A stretch of DNA of 64,000 nt from Albimonas sp963977235 (GCF_963977235.1 NZ_CAXBOD010000001.1:62001-126000); one strand, 5' to 3'; numbered from the stretch's first letter, positions 34,553 through 43,657 are shown. The notes: generated from the sequence alone by a model not told the origin. Numbers and translations are program-made.

Positions 34553-35029
34553 ATGCCGAAGGTCGACCTCTCCGCCATCCCCGAGCGCATCGGCTCGGAC
34601 TACCCCCCGCCGCATGACGTCGAGGTGGGAACCCGTCGGCAGCGCGCCGTGGGCGTGGCGGGCGGGCTGACCCAGTTCGGCGTACAGCACGTGACCCTGC
34701 CGCCCGGCGCCCTCTCCAGCCTCCGCCACTGGCACGAGGAGCAGGACGAGTTCGCCGTGGTGCTCAGCGGCCACCCCACCCTGATCGAGGACGAGGGCGA
34801 GACCGAGCACGCCCCCGGCGACTGCCTCTGCTGGCCCAGGGGCCGGGAGAACGGGCACCACCTGATCAACCGCACCGACGCCCCGGCCGTGTTCCTCGCG
34901 GTCGGCACGCGCACCCCGACCGAGGTCTGCTGGTACTCCGACCACGACCTGGTGGTGCGCGACGTCGCGGACGTCGGCGACTTCACCCGCAAGGACGGCC
35001 GCCCGCTGGGCGCGCCCGAGGGAGACTGA
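34553..35029 (+). CDS. Cupin-domain protein
   Basis: A 158-residue cupin. The first cupin motif is in SSLRHWHEEQDEFAVVLSG, which provides two histidines and a glutamate for metal binding; the second is in APGDCLCWPRGRENGHHLIN. Single-domain cupins of this kind can be isomerases, dioxygenases or sugar-binding sensors, so no reaction is assigned. It starts 4 bp after the thiolase stop and ends 2 bp before the FadJ-like gene, so it is certainly co-transcribed with beta-oxidation genes. Confidence 0.88.
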   Translation: MPKVDLSAIPERIGSDYPPPHDVEVGTRRQRAVGVAGGLTQFGVQHVTLPPGALSSLRHWHEEQDEFAVVLSGHPTLIEDEGETEHAPGDCLCWPRGRENGHHLINRTDAPAVFLAVGTRTPTEVCWYSDHDLVVRDVADVGDFTRKDGRPLGAPEGD

Positions 35030-35031
35030 CC

Positions 35032-37242
35032 ATGACCGAGATCTTCCACTACTCCGTCGACGCCGACGGCGTCGCCACCATCGCCTGGGACCTGCCGGGC
35101 CGCTCGATGAACGTGATGACGCTCGAGGGCCTCGAGCAGCTCGACGCCTGCATCGACAGGGCGCTCGGCGACGAGGCGGTGAAGGGGATCATCCTGACCT
35201 CCGCGAAGGCCGACTTCGCGGGGGGCATGGACCTCAACATCCTCGCCGGGATGAAGGCGAGCGCGGGGGACAACCCCGCCAAGGGGCTGTTCGAGGGCGT
35301 GATGCAGATGCACGGGCTCCTGCGCAAGCTGGAGCGGGCGGGCATGGACCCCAAGACCAACAAGGGCGGCAAGCCTGTGGCCTGGGCCTGCCCGGGCACG
35401 GCGGCCGGCATCGGGCTGGAGCTGGGCCTCGCCTGCCACCGCCGCTTCGTCGCGGACAACCCCAAGGCGAAGATCGGCCTGCCCGAGATCATGGTCGGCA
35501 TCTTCCCCGGCGCCGGCGGGGCCACCCGGGTCAGCCGCATGCTGGGCACCATGGGTTCGGCCCCCTTCCTGCTGGAAGGCAAGATGATGGCCCCCGCCAA
35601 GGTGAAGGCGGCCGGCCTGGTCGACGAGGTCGTGCCGGCCGACGATCTGCTCTCCGCCGCCAAGGCTTGGGTGCTGTCCGCCAAGGACGCCGACATCGTG
35701 AAGCCGTGGGACGCCAAGGGCTGGAAGATGCCCGGCGGCGCGCCCTATTCCCCGCAGGGGTTCGAGACCTTCGTGGGCGCCTCAGCGATGATCAACGGCA
35801 AGACGCAGGGGGCCTATCCCGCCCCCAAGGCGCTGCTCGCCGCGATCTACGAGGGCGCGATGGTCGACTTCGACACCGCCCTGCGCATCGAGGCGCGGTG
35901 GTTCACCAACATCCTGATGAACCCGTCCTCCGGGGCCATGATCCGCTCGCTCTTCCTCAACAAGGAGGCGCTGGAGAAGGGCGCGGTGCGCCCGCAGGAC
36001 GTGCCGGATGCGCGGGTGAAGAAACTGGGCGTGCTCGGCGGCGGCGGCTTCATGGGGGCCGGCATCGGCTATGTCTCGGCCATGGCGGGGATCGAGGTCG
36101 TGCTGATCGACCGCGACGACGCCTCGGCCGCCAAGGGGGTCGAGTTCATCACCGGCCTGCTGGATGACTCCCTCAAGAAGAAGCGCATCACCGAGGACAA
36201 GAAGGCCGCCATCCTGGGCCAGGTCACCGCGACGGGCGACTACGCCGCGCTGAAGGGCTGCGACCTGGTGATCGAGGCGGTGTTCGAGGATCCGGGTGTC
36301 AAGAAGACCGTGACCGAGGCCGCGCAGGCGCATCTGGGCGAGGGGGCGATCTTCGCCTCCAACACCTCGACCCTGCCGATCACCGGGCTGGCCGAGAACT
36401 ACAAGGATCCCGAGACCTTCATCGGCATCCACTTCTTCTCGCCCGTGCACAAGATGATGCTGGTCGAGATCATCAAGGGCAAGAAGACCGGCGACGCGGC
36501 GGTGGCCAAGGCGCTCGATTTCGTGCGCCAGATCCGCAAGACCCCGATCGTGGTCAACGACGCCCGCTTCTTCTATGCCAACCGCTGCATCATCCCCTAT
36601 TTCAACGAGGGCGCGCGGATGGTGACCGAGGGCGTGAACCCCGCCCTGATCGAGAACGCGGCCAAGCAGCTCGGCATGCCGCTGGGCCCGCTGCAGCTGG
36701 TCGACGAGACCGCGCTGGACCTCGGCCAGAAGATCGCCAAGGCGACCAAGGCTGCGATGGGCGACGCCTATCCCGACAGCCCCTCGGACGACCTGATCGA
36801 CTGGATGGTCGAGCAGGGCCGCGTCGGCCGCAAGGCCAAGGCCGGCTTCTACAGCTACGACGAGAAGGGCAAGCGGCAGGGCCTGTGGGAGGGTCTGGCG
36901 GGCAAATATCCGCTCGCCGACGACCAGCCCGACGTGACCGAGGTCCAGCACCGCCTGGCTTTCGCCCAGGTGCTCGAGGCCGTCCGCGCGCTGGAAGAGG
37001 GCGTGCTGATGGACATCCGCGAGGGCGACGTGGGCGCGATCCTCGGCTGGGGCTTCATGCCTTGGTCCGGCGGCCCGCTGAGCTGGCTCGACATCCTCGG
37101 CGCCGGCAAGGCGGTCGAGATCTGCGACGCGCTGAGCGCGAAGCACGGCGAGCGGTTCTCGACCCCCGACCTGCTGCGCGACATGGCCGCGAAGGGCGAA
37201 AGCTTCTACGGCCGCTTCGCCCCCGACGCGAAGGCGGCCTGA
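35032..37242 (+). CDS. fadJ: Bifunctional enoyl-CoA hydratase / 3-hydroxyacyl-CoA dehydrogenase
   Basis: A 736-residue trifunctional-alpha-type protein. The N-terminal crotonase domain contains DFAGGMDLNILAGM, GTAAGIGLELGLACHRRF and GLPEIMVGIFPGAGGATR. The central Rossmann domain begins at LGVLGGGGFMGAGIGYVSAM (about residue 330), and the catalytic segment is FIGIHFFSPVHKMMLVEI. A C-terminal dehydrogenase domain with ALEEGVLMDIREGDVGAI completes it. It hydrates trans-2-enoyl-CoA and oxidises the 3-hydroxy product with NAD. FadJ versus FadB cannot be settled by sequence alone. A strong hairpin follows. Confidence 0.94.
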   Translation: MTEIFHYSVDADGVATIAWDLPGRSMNVMTLEGLEQLDACIDRALGDEAVKGIILTSAKADFAGGMDLNILAGMKASAGDNPAKGLFEGVMQMHGLLRKLERAGMDPKTNKGGKPVAWACPGTAAGIGLELGLACHRRFVADNPKAKIGLPEIMVGIFPGAGGATRVSRMLGTMGSAPFLLEGKMMAPAKVKAAGLVDEVVPADDLLSAAKAWVLSAKDADIVKPWDAKGWKMPGGAPYSPQGFETFVGASAMINGKTQGAYPAPKALLAAIYEGAMVDFDTALRIEARWFTNILMNPSSGAMIRSLFLNKEALEKGAVRPQDVPDARVKKLGVLGGGGFMGAGIGYVSAMAGIEVVLIDRDDASAAKGVEFITGLLDDSLKKKRITEDKKAAILGQVTATGDYAALKGCDLVIEAVFEDPGVKKTVTEAAQAHLGEGAIFASNTSTLPITGLAENYKDPETFIGIHFFSPVHKMMLVEIIKGKKTGDAAVAKALDFVRQIRKTPIVVNDARFFYANRCIIPYFNEGARMVTEGVNPALIENAAKQLGMPLGPLQLVDETALDLGQKIAKATKAAMGDAYPDSPSDDLIDWMVEQGRVGRKAKAGFYSYDEKGKRQGLWEGLAGKYPLADDQPDVTEVQHRLAFAQVLEAVRALEEGVLMDIREGDVGAILGWGFMPWSGGPLSWLDILGAGKAVEICDALSAKHGERFSTPDLLRDMAAKGESFYGRFAPDAKAA

Positions 37243-37251
37243 GGCGCCGGT

Positions 37252-37276
37252 CGGGCCGGCCTCCGCGGCCGGCCCG
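37252..37276 (+). terminator. Hairpin closing the beta-oxidation cluster
   Basis: Arms CGGGCCGGCC and GGCCGGCCCG with loop TCCGC, 9 bp after the fadJ-like stop. No U-tract is present. Confidence 0.6.
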
Positions 37277-37424
37277 GCCCTCTCGCCCGGTTCACATGCC
37301 GGCGCCGCGATTGTTCCCTGCGGGGCCGCGGAATCGCCCAGTTCGCCGCCTACCTCGTCGTTGCGTGGCGACGTGTGCGAAAGCGGCGTTTGGCGGCGCG
37401 CCCGAAACGGTTTATCAGGACGAC

Positions 37425-38036
37425 ATGACCCGACGCCCGATCGCAGCCCTCGCCGCCCTCGCGCTCTCCGCCGCCGCCCTGTTCGCGCCTGACGCACAGG
37501 CGCAGAGCGGCCGGGACCTTGCGCGAATTTCCACGTATCTCAACGCCTTGAAGACGGCTGAAGGCACCTTCGTGCAGATCGCGCCCAACGGCGAGACCTC
37601 CGACGGGCGGTTCTTCATCTCGCGCCCCGGCAAGATCCGGTTCGAGTATACGCCCCCCAACCCGGCGCTGGTGATGTCCGACGGGACCTGGGTGGTGGTC
37701 TTCGACATGCGCGACTGCTCCAAGCAGACGGCGCCCCTGTCCTCGACGCCGCTGAACATGCTGCTGCAGGAGAACGTGGACCTGCGCGCCAACGGCGCCG
37801 TCACCTCGGTCGACGATCGCCCCGGCCAGATGCGCGTCGTGGCGCAGAACCCCGACGATCCGGGCTCCGGCTCGATCACGCTGATCTTCAACGATAATCC
37901 GTTGGAGCTGCGGCAGTGGATCATCACCGACGCCGAAGGTTCGCAGACCACCGTCGCCCTCTCCGAGGTGCGCCGGGGCATGGATATCCCGATCCACAAG
38001 TTCCTGCCCGCGCGGGTCGAGTGCGACCCCCGCTGA
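37425..38036 (+). CDS. lolA: Outer-membrane lipoprotein carrier protein LolA
   Basis: A 203-residue periplasmic protein. A signal peptide (about residues 1-27, ending DAQAQ) precedes the LolA domain, with TAEGTFVQIAPNGETSDGRF, FISRPGKIRFEYTPP and DGTWVVVFD as family hallmarks. It shuttles lipoproteins from the LolCDE complex to the outer membrane. The ATG at 37425 follows CAGGA. It is convergent with xthA across a hairpin. Confidence 0.93.
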   Translation: MTRRPIAALAALALSAAALFAPDAQAQSGRDLARISTYLNALKTAEGTFVQIAPNGETSDGRFFISRPGKIRFEYTPPNPALVMSDGTWVVVFDMRDCSKQTAPLSSTPLNMLLQENVDLRANGAVTSVDDRPGQMRVVAQNPDDPGSGSITLIFNDNPLELRQWIITDAEGSQTTVALSEVRRGMDIPIHKFLPARVECDPR

Positions 38037-38049
38037 GCCGGCCGGACGC

Positions 38050-38070
38050 GCCCCGGGCCTGACCCGGGGC
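38050..38070. terminator. Repeat-family hairpin between convergent genes (copy 2)
   Basis: Arms GCCCCGGG and CCCGGGGC with loop CCTGA, 13 bp after lolA and 10 bp after xthA on the other strand. The same element with one loop base changed is at 11120-11140. Confidence 0.65.
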
Positions 38071-38079
38071 CGCGCCCCC

Positions 38080-38856
38080 TCAGCCCAGGGTCGCGAACAC
38101 CGGCGCGTGGTCCGAGGGCTGCTGCCAGCCGCGCGCCTCGCGCAGCACCCGCGCGCCGTGGATCTTCAGGTCCGGCGTGGTCCACACATGGTCCAGGCGC
38201 CGGCCCTTGTCGGCCGCGTCCCAGTCCTTGGCCCGATAGCTCCACCAGCTGTAGAGCAGCCCCTCGGGGATCGCCTCGCGCACCGCGTCGACCCAGCCTC
38301 CGGCGGCCTGGGCGGCGTTGAGCTTCTCGGTCTCTATGGGGGTGTGGCTGACGATCTTCAGCAGCTGCTTGTGGTTCCATACATCGTCCTCGCGCGGGGC
38401 GATGTTGAGGTCGCCGACCAGCACCGCCGGCCCCGCATGCGCGCGGAAGCAGGCGGCCATTTCATCCACGAAATCAAGTTTGTGCTGGAACTTGGGGTTC
38501 TTCTCCACATCCGGCTCGTCGCCGCCCGCGGGGACGTAGAGATTGTGGATCTGGGTCCCGTCCGGCAGCCTGGCGGTCACGTGGCGGGAGTCGCCCTTCA
38601 GGCAGAAATCCCGGTGCTCGACCGGCTCGAGCGGCAGGCGCGAGAGGATCGCGACGCCGTTGTAGCCCTTGTCCCCGCGCACCGCGAGATGCTCCCACCC
38701 CAGCTCGGCGAAGGTCTCGCGCGGGAACTTGTCGGCCGGGCACTTGGTCTCCTGCAGGCAGAGGACGTCGGGGGCCTCTTCCTCCAGCAGGCGACGCACG
38801 ATGGGGGCGCGCAGGCGGACCGAGTTGATGTTCCAGGTGCAGATCGTGAAAGGCAT
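38080..38856 (-). CDS. xthA: Exodeoxyribonuclease III
   Basis: A 258-residue AP endonuclease/3'-5' exonuclease of base-excision repair. Catalytic motifs are complete: LCLQETKCP, YNGVAILSRLP, LVGDLNIAPREDDVW, the histidine-containing SDHAPV near the end, and RRLDHVW. Length is normal for the ExoIII/Exo A family. It is the only gene on this strand between lolA and the response regulator. Confidence 0.96.
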   Translation of the reverse strand: MPFTICTWNINSVRLRAPIVRRLLEEEAPDVLCLQETKCPADKFPRETFAELGWEHLAVRGDKGYNGVAILSRLPLEPVEHRDFCLKGDSRHVTARLPDGTQIHNLYVPAGGDEPDVEKNPKFQHKLDFVDEMAACFRAHAGPAVLVGDLNIAPREDDVWNHKQLLKIVSHTPIETEKLNAAQAAGGWVDAVREAIPEGLLYSWWSYRAKDWDAADKGRRLDHVWTTPDLKIHGARVLREARGWQQPSDHAPVFATLG

Positions 38857-38964
38857 GGGCAGCTCCGGGCGCGAACGGGAGCCGCACCATGAAGCCCGTG
38901 CGCGCGCGTCGCAACCCGAACCCTGCGGCTCGGCTCAAGTCACTGGAATGCTTCGGAAATGCGA

Positions 38965-38994
38965 GCGCCCGGCGGGAGGGGTTCCGCCGGGCGC
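38965..38994 (-). terminator. Hairpin downstream of the OmpR-type regulator
   Basis: Perfect arms GCGCCCGGCGG and CCGCCGGGCGC with an 8-nt loop, about 110 bp past the regulator stop. The stem core matches the hairpin after ccr (17457-17487). Confidence 0.6.
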
Positions 38995-39103
38995 CACCTT
39001 GATCCAAGGCCTCCGCCGCGAGGGGTGACGGCGATCGCGTGAGCGATGCGGCCTCCAAGGTTCTCGATTAAGTGGGGACCGTTTTGCGCGGTTCAAGACG
39101 CCC

Positions 39104-39790
39104 TCAGATCACCAGCCGGTAGCCTCCCGATTCCGTGACCAGCAGGCGGGCCTCGGAGGGGTTGGGTTCGATCTTCTGGCGAAGTCGATAGATATGAGTC
39201 TCCAGGGTGTGCGTCGTCACGCCGGCGTTGTAGCCCCAGACCTCGTGCAGCAGAGTATCCCGCGCCACCACCACGTCATTCGCGCGATAAAGGTACTTCA
39301 GGATGTTGGTTTCTTTTTCGGTGAGCCGGATCTTCTTCTCCGCCTCATCGATCAGCATCTTCATCGCAGGTTTGAAGGTGTAGGGACCGACGGCGAAGAC
39401 TGCGTCTTCCGACTGCTCATGCTGGCGCAGCTGGGCGCGGATGCGGGCCAGCAGCACCGGGAACTTGAAGGGCTTGGGGATGTAGTCGTTGGCGCCGGCG
39501 TCCAGGCCCAGGATCGTGTCCGCGTCCGTGGCGTGACCGGTCAGCATGATGATCGGGCACTTCACGCCCTGCTTGCGCATCAGCCGGCAGACCTCGCGGC
39601 CGTCCATGTCCGGCAGGCCCACGTCCAGAATCACCAGGTCGTGGGGGTTGGCGCGGGCCTTCTCGATGCCGTCGCCGCCGGTCTCGGCCTCGAACACGTC
39701 GTAGTCCTCGGTCAGCACCAGTTGATCGGCCAGCGCGTCGCGCAGGTCGGGATCGTCGTCCACCAGCAGGATCCGCTTCAGCGTCGCCAT
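39104..39790 (-). CDS. OmpR/PhoB-family response regulator
   Basis: A 228-residue two-domain regulator. The receiver has the acidic pocket DDD at 11-13, phospho-acceptor D56 in VILDVGLPDMDG, T84 in IIMLTGHA and K106 in YIPKPFKF. The winged-helix DNA-binding domain spans about 135-228 with LTEKETNILKYLYR and THTLETHIYRLRQKI. The ATG at 39790 follows GGAGGACAGGGG. No kinase gene is adjacent. The DNA target is unknown. Confidence 0.93.
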   Translation of the reverse strand: MATLKRILLVDDDPDLRDALADQLVLTEDYDVFEAETGGDGIEKARANPHDLVILDVGLPDMDGREVCRLMRKQGVKCPIIMLTGHATDADTILGLDAGANDYIPKPFKFPVLLARIRAQLRQHEQSEDAVFAVGPYTFKPAMKMLIDEAEKKIRLTEKETNILKYLYRANDVVVARDTLLHEVWGYNAGVTTHTLETHIYRLRQKIEPNPSEARLLVTESGGYRLVI

Positions 39791-39983
39791 CTGCCCCTGT
39801 CCTCCACTGCGCCCGTCCAGTCCGGGCCTGTCACGGAGATGCGAGCGGTGGACGACCGAGGGAACCAGCTCGCAATGTTTCTCACGCAGTCGTCAGCCCT
39901 TGCGCCCCTTTGTTTCAATTCCCCGCCCGGCGCCCTATCTGTCGGGCGGGGCCCCGCCGGCCCGCTGACCTCGGAGCCGCCCC

Positions 39984-41081
39984 ATGGGTCTGAAACTGAG
40001 CATCTGGGAGAACGCCGCCCGCATCCGGGCGGAGCTGCGCATCGGCGCGGCCGTGGTCCTGGTGCGCGGCAGGGCCGGGGTGCTCGCCGGCGCGGCCGAG
40101 TCGCTGACCGCCGAGCGGCTCGAGGATTTCCGGGGCGCCGGCCCCACCGACATGGTGATCACCTCGCGCCGGGCGCAGACGCTGAAGGCGCGCGCCTATG
40201 ACGGCGACGTGGCGCGGATCATCCTGACGCCGGATTTCGATCTCGGCCGGGTGCGGGCCACCGCCGATCCTGCGCGCGATCTGGAAGCGCCGATGAAGGG
40301 CCCTTACCAGACCCGTCGCGACGGCGACGCGGGGCTGCACCGCGCCGCCGTCCGGCTGACCAAGCAGGCGCAGCTTCTGCCCGCGGCCCTGGTCGCCTCG
40401 CTGCCGTCGCGCGCTGCGGCCGAGGCGCTGGCGCGGGAGAACGGGCTGTCGATTCTCGACACCGACGCGCTGCTGGCGGCCGAGGCCGAAGCGATCGGCA
40501 TGCGTCCCGTCTCGGCCGCACGGGTGCCGCTGGAGGCCTCGGCCGCCTCGCGCGTGCACGTGTTCCGGCCCGACGACGGATCGGAGGAGCATTACGCGAT
40601 CGAGATCGGCACGCCCAAGCGCTCCGAACCCGTGCTGGCGCGGCTGCATTCGGCCTGCTTCACGGGCGACGTGCTCGGCTCGCTGAAGTGCGATTGCGGG
40701 CCCCAGCTTCGCGCGGCGATGGAGGCGATGGCGGCCGAGGGTTCGGGGGTGCTGCTCTACCTCAACCAGGAGGGGCGGGGCATCGGGCTGGCCAACAAGA
40801 TGCGGGCCTATTCGCTGCAGGATCAGGGCTTCGACACGGTCGAGGCCAACCACCGCCTGGGATTCGAGGATGACGAGCGGGACTTTCGCATCGGCGCCAC
40901 GATCCTGCGGCGGCTGGGCTTCCGCGCGGTGCGGCTGCTGACCAACAATCCCCGCAAGATCGGGATGATGTCGAACTCAGGCCTTCAGGTCGCCGAGCGG
41001 GTGCCGCTGAAGGTCGGCGAGAATCCGCTGAACGCCGCCTACCTCGCCACCAAGGCCTCGAAGAGCGGCCATCTGCTGTGA
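39984..41081 (+). CDS. ribA: GTP cyclohydrolase II with degenerate N-terminal domain
   Basis: A 365-residue protein. The C-terminal half is a complete GTP cyclohydrolase II, the first step of riboflavin synthesis: the zinc ligands are in CFTGDVLGSLKCDCG, the catalytic region is NQEGRGIGLANKMRAY and the arginine/asparagine segment is LLTNNPRKI. The N-terminal 150 residues resemble the DHBP-synthase position in RibBA fusions but lack its acidic active-site motifs, so they are probably non-catalytic. The stop overlaps the next gene by 4 bp. Confidence 0.92.
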   Translation: MGLKLSIWENAARIRAELRIGAAVVLVRGRAGVLAGAAESLTAERLEDFRGAGPTDMVITSRRAQTLKARAYDGDVARIILTPDFDLGRVRATADPARDLEAPMKGPYQTRRDGDAGLHRAAVRLTKQAQLLPAALVASLPSRAAAEALARENGLSILDTDALLAAEAEAIGMRPVSAARVPLEASAASRVHVFRPDDGSEEHYAIEIGTPKRSEPVLARLHSACFTGDVLGSLKCDCGPQLRAAMEAMAAEGSGVLLYLNQEGRGIGLANKMRAYSLQDQGFDTVEANHRLGFEDDERDFRIGATILRRLGFRAVRLLTNNPRKIGMMSNSGLQVAERVPLKVGENPLNAAYLATKASKSGHLL

Positions 41082-41617
41082 GCGCAGGGGTGGCCGCGGC
41101 GCCTCATCGCGCGGTTCCCCGGCCGGGCGATCTGGTGGTCACCGCGTGGGAGGCGCGGTTCCTCGGGCGGCGATTCCCCTGCGCGGTGGGCTTCGGGGGA
41201 ATCGGGGCCAAGCGCGGTGAGGGCGACGGGATCACCCCGCAAGGCGTTCACATGATTGAATCGGTGTTCTGGCGGGCGGACCGACGCCGCCCCCCCGCGG
41301 GCGGCCTGCCGGGCCGGCCGGTCGGCCCGCGGGACGGCTGGTCGGACGACCCAGCGGACCCGTTGTACAATCGCCGCGTTTCGTGGCCCTCATGCCACAG
41401 TGCGGAGCGGTTGAGGCGGGCCGACCGGCTCTATGACCTGATCGCCGTCACCGACTTCAACCGGAGGCCGCCAGCGCCTGGGGCGGGCAGCGCGATCTTC
41501 CTGCATGTGTGGAAGCGGCCGCGGAAATGGACGGCGGGCTGCGTGGCGTTCCGGGAGCGGGACCTCGCGTGGATCCTCTCGCGCTGGACCCCGCGCAGCC
41601 GGCTGATCGTGCGCTGA
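41078..41617 (+). CDS. L,D-transpeptidase (YkuD-fold) family protein
   Basis: A 179-residue protein with the YkuD catalytic signature: the histidine in AIFLHVWKRP and the cysteine in TAGCVAF, preceded by VGFGGIGAKRGEGDGITPQG, the family's strand-loop. These enzymes crosslink peptidoglycan or attach proteins to it. No signal peptide is visible, so export is unclear. It starts at GTG 41078, overlapping ribA by 4 bp, and is convergent with yggS 8 bp away. Confidence 0.85.
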   Translation: MSAGVAAAPHRAVPRPGDLVVTAWEARFLGRRFPCAVGFGGIGAKRGEGDGITPQGVHMIESVFWRADRRRPPAGGLPGRPVGPRDGWSDDPADPLYNRRVSWPSCHSAERLRRADRLYDLIAVTDFNRRPPAPGAGSAIFLHVWKRPRKWTAGCVAFRERDLAWILSRWTPRSRLIVR

Positions 41618-41625
41618 GGCGCCCC

Positions 41626-42276
41626 TCAGCCGTAGTCGCGTTCGCCGAAGATGGCCGAGCCGACCCGCACATGTGTGGCGCCGAACTCCACCGCCGTCTC
41701 GAAATCCGAGCTCATGCCCATCGACAGGCCCGCGAGCCCGTTGCGCTCGGCCAGCTTGGCGAGGAGGGCGAAGTGCATGGCGGGCGATTCCTCGACAGGG
41801 GGAATGCACATCAGTCCGTCGACCGAAAGCTCCATGGCTCGGCAGTCGGCGAGGAAGGCGTCCGTGTCGGCGGGATGGATGCCGGCCTTCTGCGGCTCCT
41901 CGCCGGTGTTCACCTGCACGAAGAGGCGCGGGCAGCGGCCAAGGGCCTGGGCGGCGTCGGCGATCTTGCGGGCGAGCTTGGGGCGGTCGAGCGACTGGAT
42001 CACGTCGAACAGCTCGAAGGCCTTGTTGACCTTGTTGGTCTGAAGCGGCCCGATCAGGTGGAGCTCAAGACCCGGCAGGTCGCGGCGCGGGCCCCAGCGG
42101 GTCTCGGCCTCCTGCACCCGATTCTCGCCGAAGATTCTCTGGCCGGCGTCGATCACGGCCTGCACGCGGTCCTCGGGCTGCACCTTGCTGACAGCCACCA
42201 GGGTGACGGAGCCGGGCGCGCGTCCCGCCCTGGTCTCGGTCTCCGCGAGCTGGCGTTTCACGCTGTCCAGGCTCAT
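41626..42276 (-). CDS. yggS: YggS-family PLP homeostasis protein
   Basis: A 216-residue single-domain PLP-binding protein (PLPBP). The PLP lysine is in VTLVAVSKVQP (about residue 31). IFGENRVQEAETRW, LHLIGPLQTNK and LSMGMSSDFETAVEFGATHVR are diagnostic. It buffers cellular pyridoxal phosphate and has no known catalytic activity. The ATG at 42276 is chosen because GGAGG lies 6 nt upstream. It is transcribed in the same direction as the porin, behind a strong terminator. Confidence 0.94.
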   Translation of the reverse strand: MSLDSVKRQLAETETRAGRAPGSVTLVAVSKVQPEDRVQAVIDAGQRIFGENRVQEAETRWGPRRDLPGLELHLIGPLQTNKVNKAFELFDVIQSLDRPKLARKIADAAQALGRCPRLFVQVNTGEEPQKAGIHPADTDAFLADCRAMELSVDGLMCIPPVEESPAMHFALLAKLAERNGLAGLSMGMSSDFETAVEFGATHVRVGSAIFGERDYG

Positions 42277-42321
42277 GCCGTCCTCCATCCTCGTGCGGGA
42301 GATGGGTAGGCCGGGAGGGCG

Positions 42322-42354
42322 CAAAAGAAAAGAGCGGGCCAGGGCCCGCTCTTT
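42322..42354 (-). terminator. Rho-independent terminator of the porin gene
   Basis: Arms AAAGAGCGGGCC and GGCCCGCTCTTT with a 2-nt centre, followed on the minus strand by TTTTCTTTT. It lies 28 bp past the porin stop and is a textbook intrinsic terminator. Confidence 0.92.
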
Positions 42355-42382
42355 CCGGATTTCAGATGGCTGACGCCGTCGA

Positions 42383-43414
42383 TCAGAAGGAGACCGACAT
42401 GTAGGCGCCGGCGATCAGGTTGTCGTCCACGGGGCCGGCGTCGAACTCGGTGTACTCCACGGCCAGGGTGCCGGTCACGCCGGGGGCGATCGCGTAGGTC
42501 ACCCAGCCCGAGAAGGTGTCGGAGTCGTTGGCGCCGCCAGCCTTGGTGTCGAAGATGCCGGCCCAGCCGCCCGCGAAGGTCCAGGGGCCGGTCTCGTAGG
42601 AGGCGCCGACCGCGACGTCGTAGCCGCCGGTGGCGAAGCCGCCGATGCCCGCGTTGTCCTCGTAGAAGGCCGCCAGGGTGAAGCCGGCGTAGCCGATGTA
42701 GCCACCGGTGTTCCAGGTGTCCGGATCGGCATTGGTCGGCACCAGGGTGTCGGTGTCCGAGGTCTGGTAGCCGCCCGAGATGCCGAGCGAGACGCCGTCG
42801 AACTCACCCATCCACTGCGCGCCAACGGCCAGGACATCGTCGATGCCCGAAGCGTTGTTGCGCTTGAACGCCGGGTTCGGGCCGTGGCCGGGCAGGCCAT
42901 CGGTGTTGCCCTCGGGCTGGAAGGAGATCGCGGCGGTGAAGCCGGAGATCGCCGGGGTGATGTAGTAGATGCCCAGGTCGTCGCCGTTGGAGTCGGTCCC
43001 GTTGGCGGCGCCGGTGTAGTTGAAGGCGTCGTAGTAGCCGACCTTGGCGTAGGGCGCGTAGATGATGCCCAGCTCCATGTACTCCGCCGCGGTGTCGTCC
43101 GCACCGATGCGGAAGTCACCGAAGGAGCCGGAGACCGAGGTCCAGTACTCGTCGATCTGGTCGGCGTTGGAGAAACCCTCGAGCTCGACCTCGCCCTTGA
43201 AGGTGAGGCCGTTGTCGGAGGACCCGGACCAACGGAAGTGGATCTCCGAGTCATGCTCGACGCCGAAGTCGCCGGAGGTGCCGGCCAGCTCGCCGTAGTA
43301 CATGCCGGCGTTGACATAGCCGCGCACGGTGGCGGTGGGGGCCTCGGCGGCGAGCAGAGGGGTGACGACGAGGCCGGTAGCCAGCGCGGTCGTCGCGAAG
43401 ATCGTCTTGTTCAT
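42383..43414 (-). CDS. Outer-membrane porin (Rhodobacter type)
   Basis: A 343-residue beta-barrel. The signal peptide is about residues 1-22 (MNKTIFATTALATGLVVTPLLA). Alternating aromatic/polar strands run throughout, many ending in GY/GF pairs, and the chain ends in the aromatic C-terminal phenylalanine (MSVSF) needed for barrel assembly. Acidic aspartate-rich loops are abundant. It forms diffusion pores in the outer membrane. The ATG at 43414 follows GAGGG. A long leader region lies upstream and a canonical terminator downstream, as expected for an abundant protein. Confidence 0.92.
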   Translation of the reverse strand: MNKTIFATTALATGLVVTPLLAAEAPTATVRGYVNAGMYYGELAGTSGDFGVEHDSEIHFRWSGSSDNGLTFKGEVELEGFSNADQIDEYWTSVSGSFGDFRIGADDTAAEYMELGIIYAPYAKVGYYDAFNYTGAANGTDSNGDDLGIYYITPAISGFTAAISFQPEGNTDGLPGHGPNPAFKRNNASGIDDVLAVGAQWMGEFDGVSLGISGGYQTSDTDTLVPTNADPDTWNTGGYIGYAGFTLAAFYEDNAGIGGFATGGYDVAVGASYETGPWTFAGGWAGIFDTKAGGANDSDTFSGWVTYAIAPGVTGTLAVEYTEFDAGPVDDNLIAGAYMSVSF

Positions 43415-43657
43415 GGTGTCCCTCGCAGTTGAGCTCTTAGTGGAACGGGTCTTTGTCCGGCCCACCGGCGCGAACCCGATGAACCCTGATCGCGTTTCAC
43501 CTCAACCAGCCTTCCCGGTCAATCGACTTGGCCGGGCGGTCATCCCCAACCGGTAGGGTTGTAGCAATTGGGCCACAAGCCGGAGGGTCGCCGGCCCGCC
43601 AATGGCTTGCAGGGCGGCCTTGAAGGCGATGCGCAGGCGCGGGGCTCTCCCCGCGGG
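43415..43657. promoter_or_regulatory. Porin upstream region
   Basis: A non-coding stretch upstream of the porin. It contains a CAACC-GGTAG-GGTTG dyad at 43547-43561, about 133-147 bp before the porin start. No other element was recognised. Confidence 0.4.

Noticed and set aside
39791..39983. FMN riboswitch before ribA
   Set aside because: The 193-bp leader shows none of the conserved FMN-aptamer segments that I could recognise.
42185..42373. Small plus-strand open frame over the yggS start and porin terminator
   Set aside because: It crosses a strong terminator and is antisense to yggS; no ribosome site.
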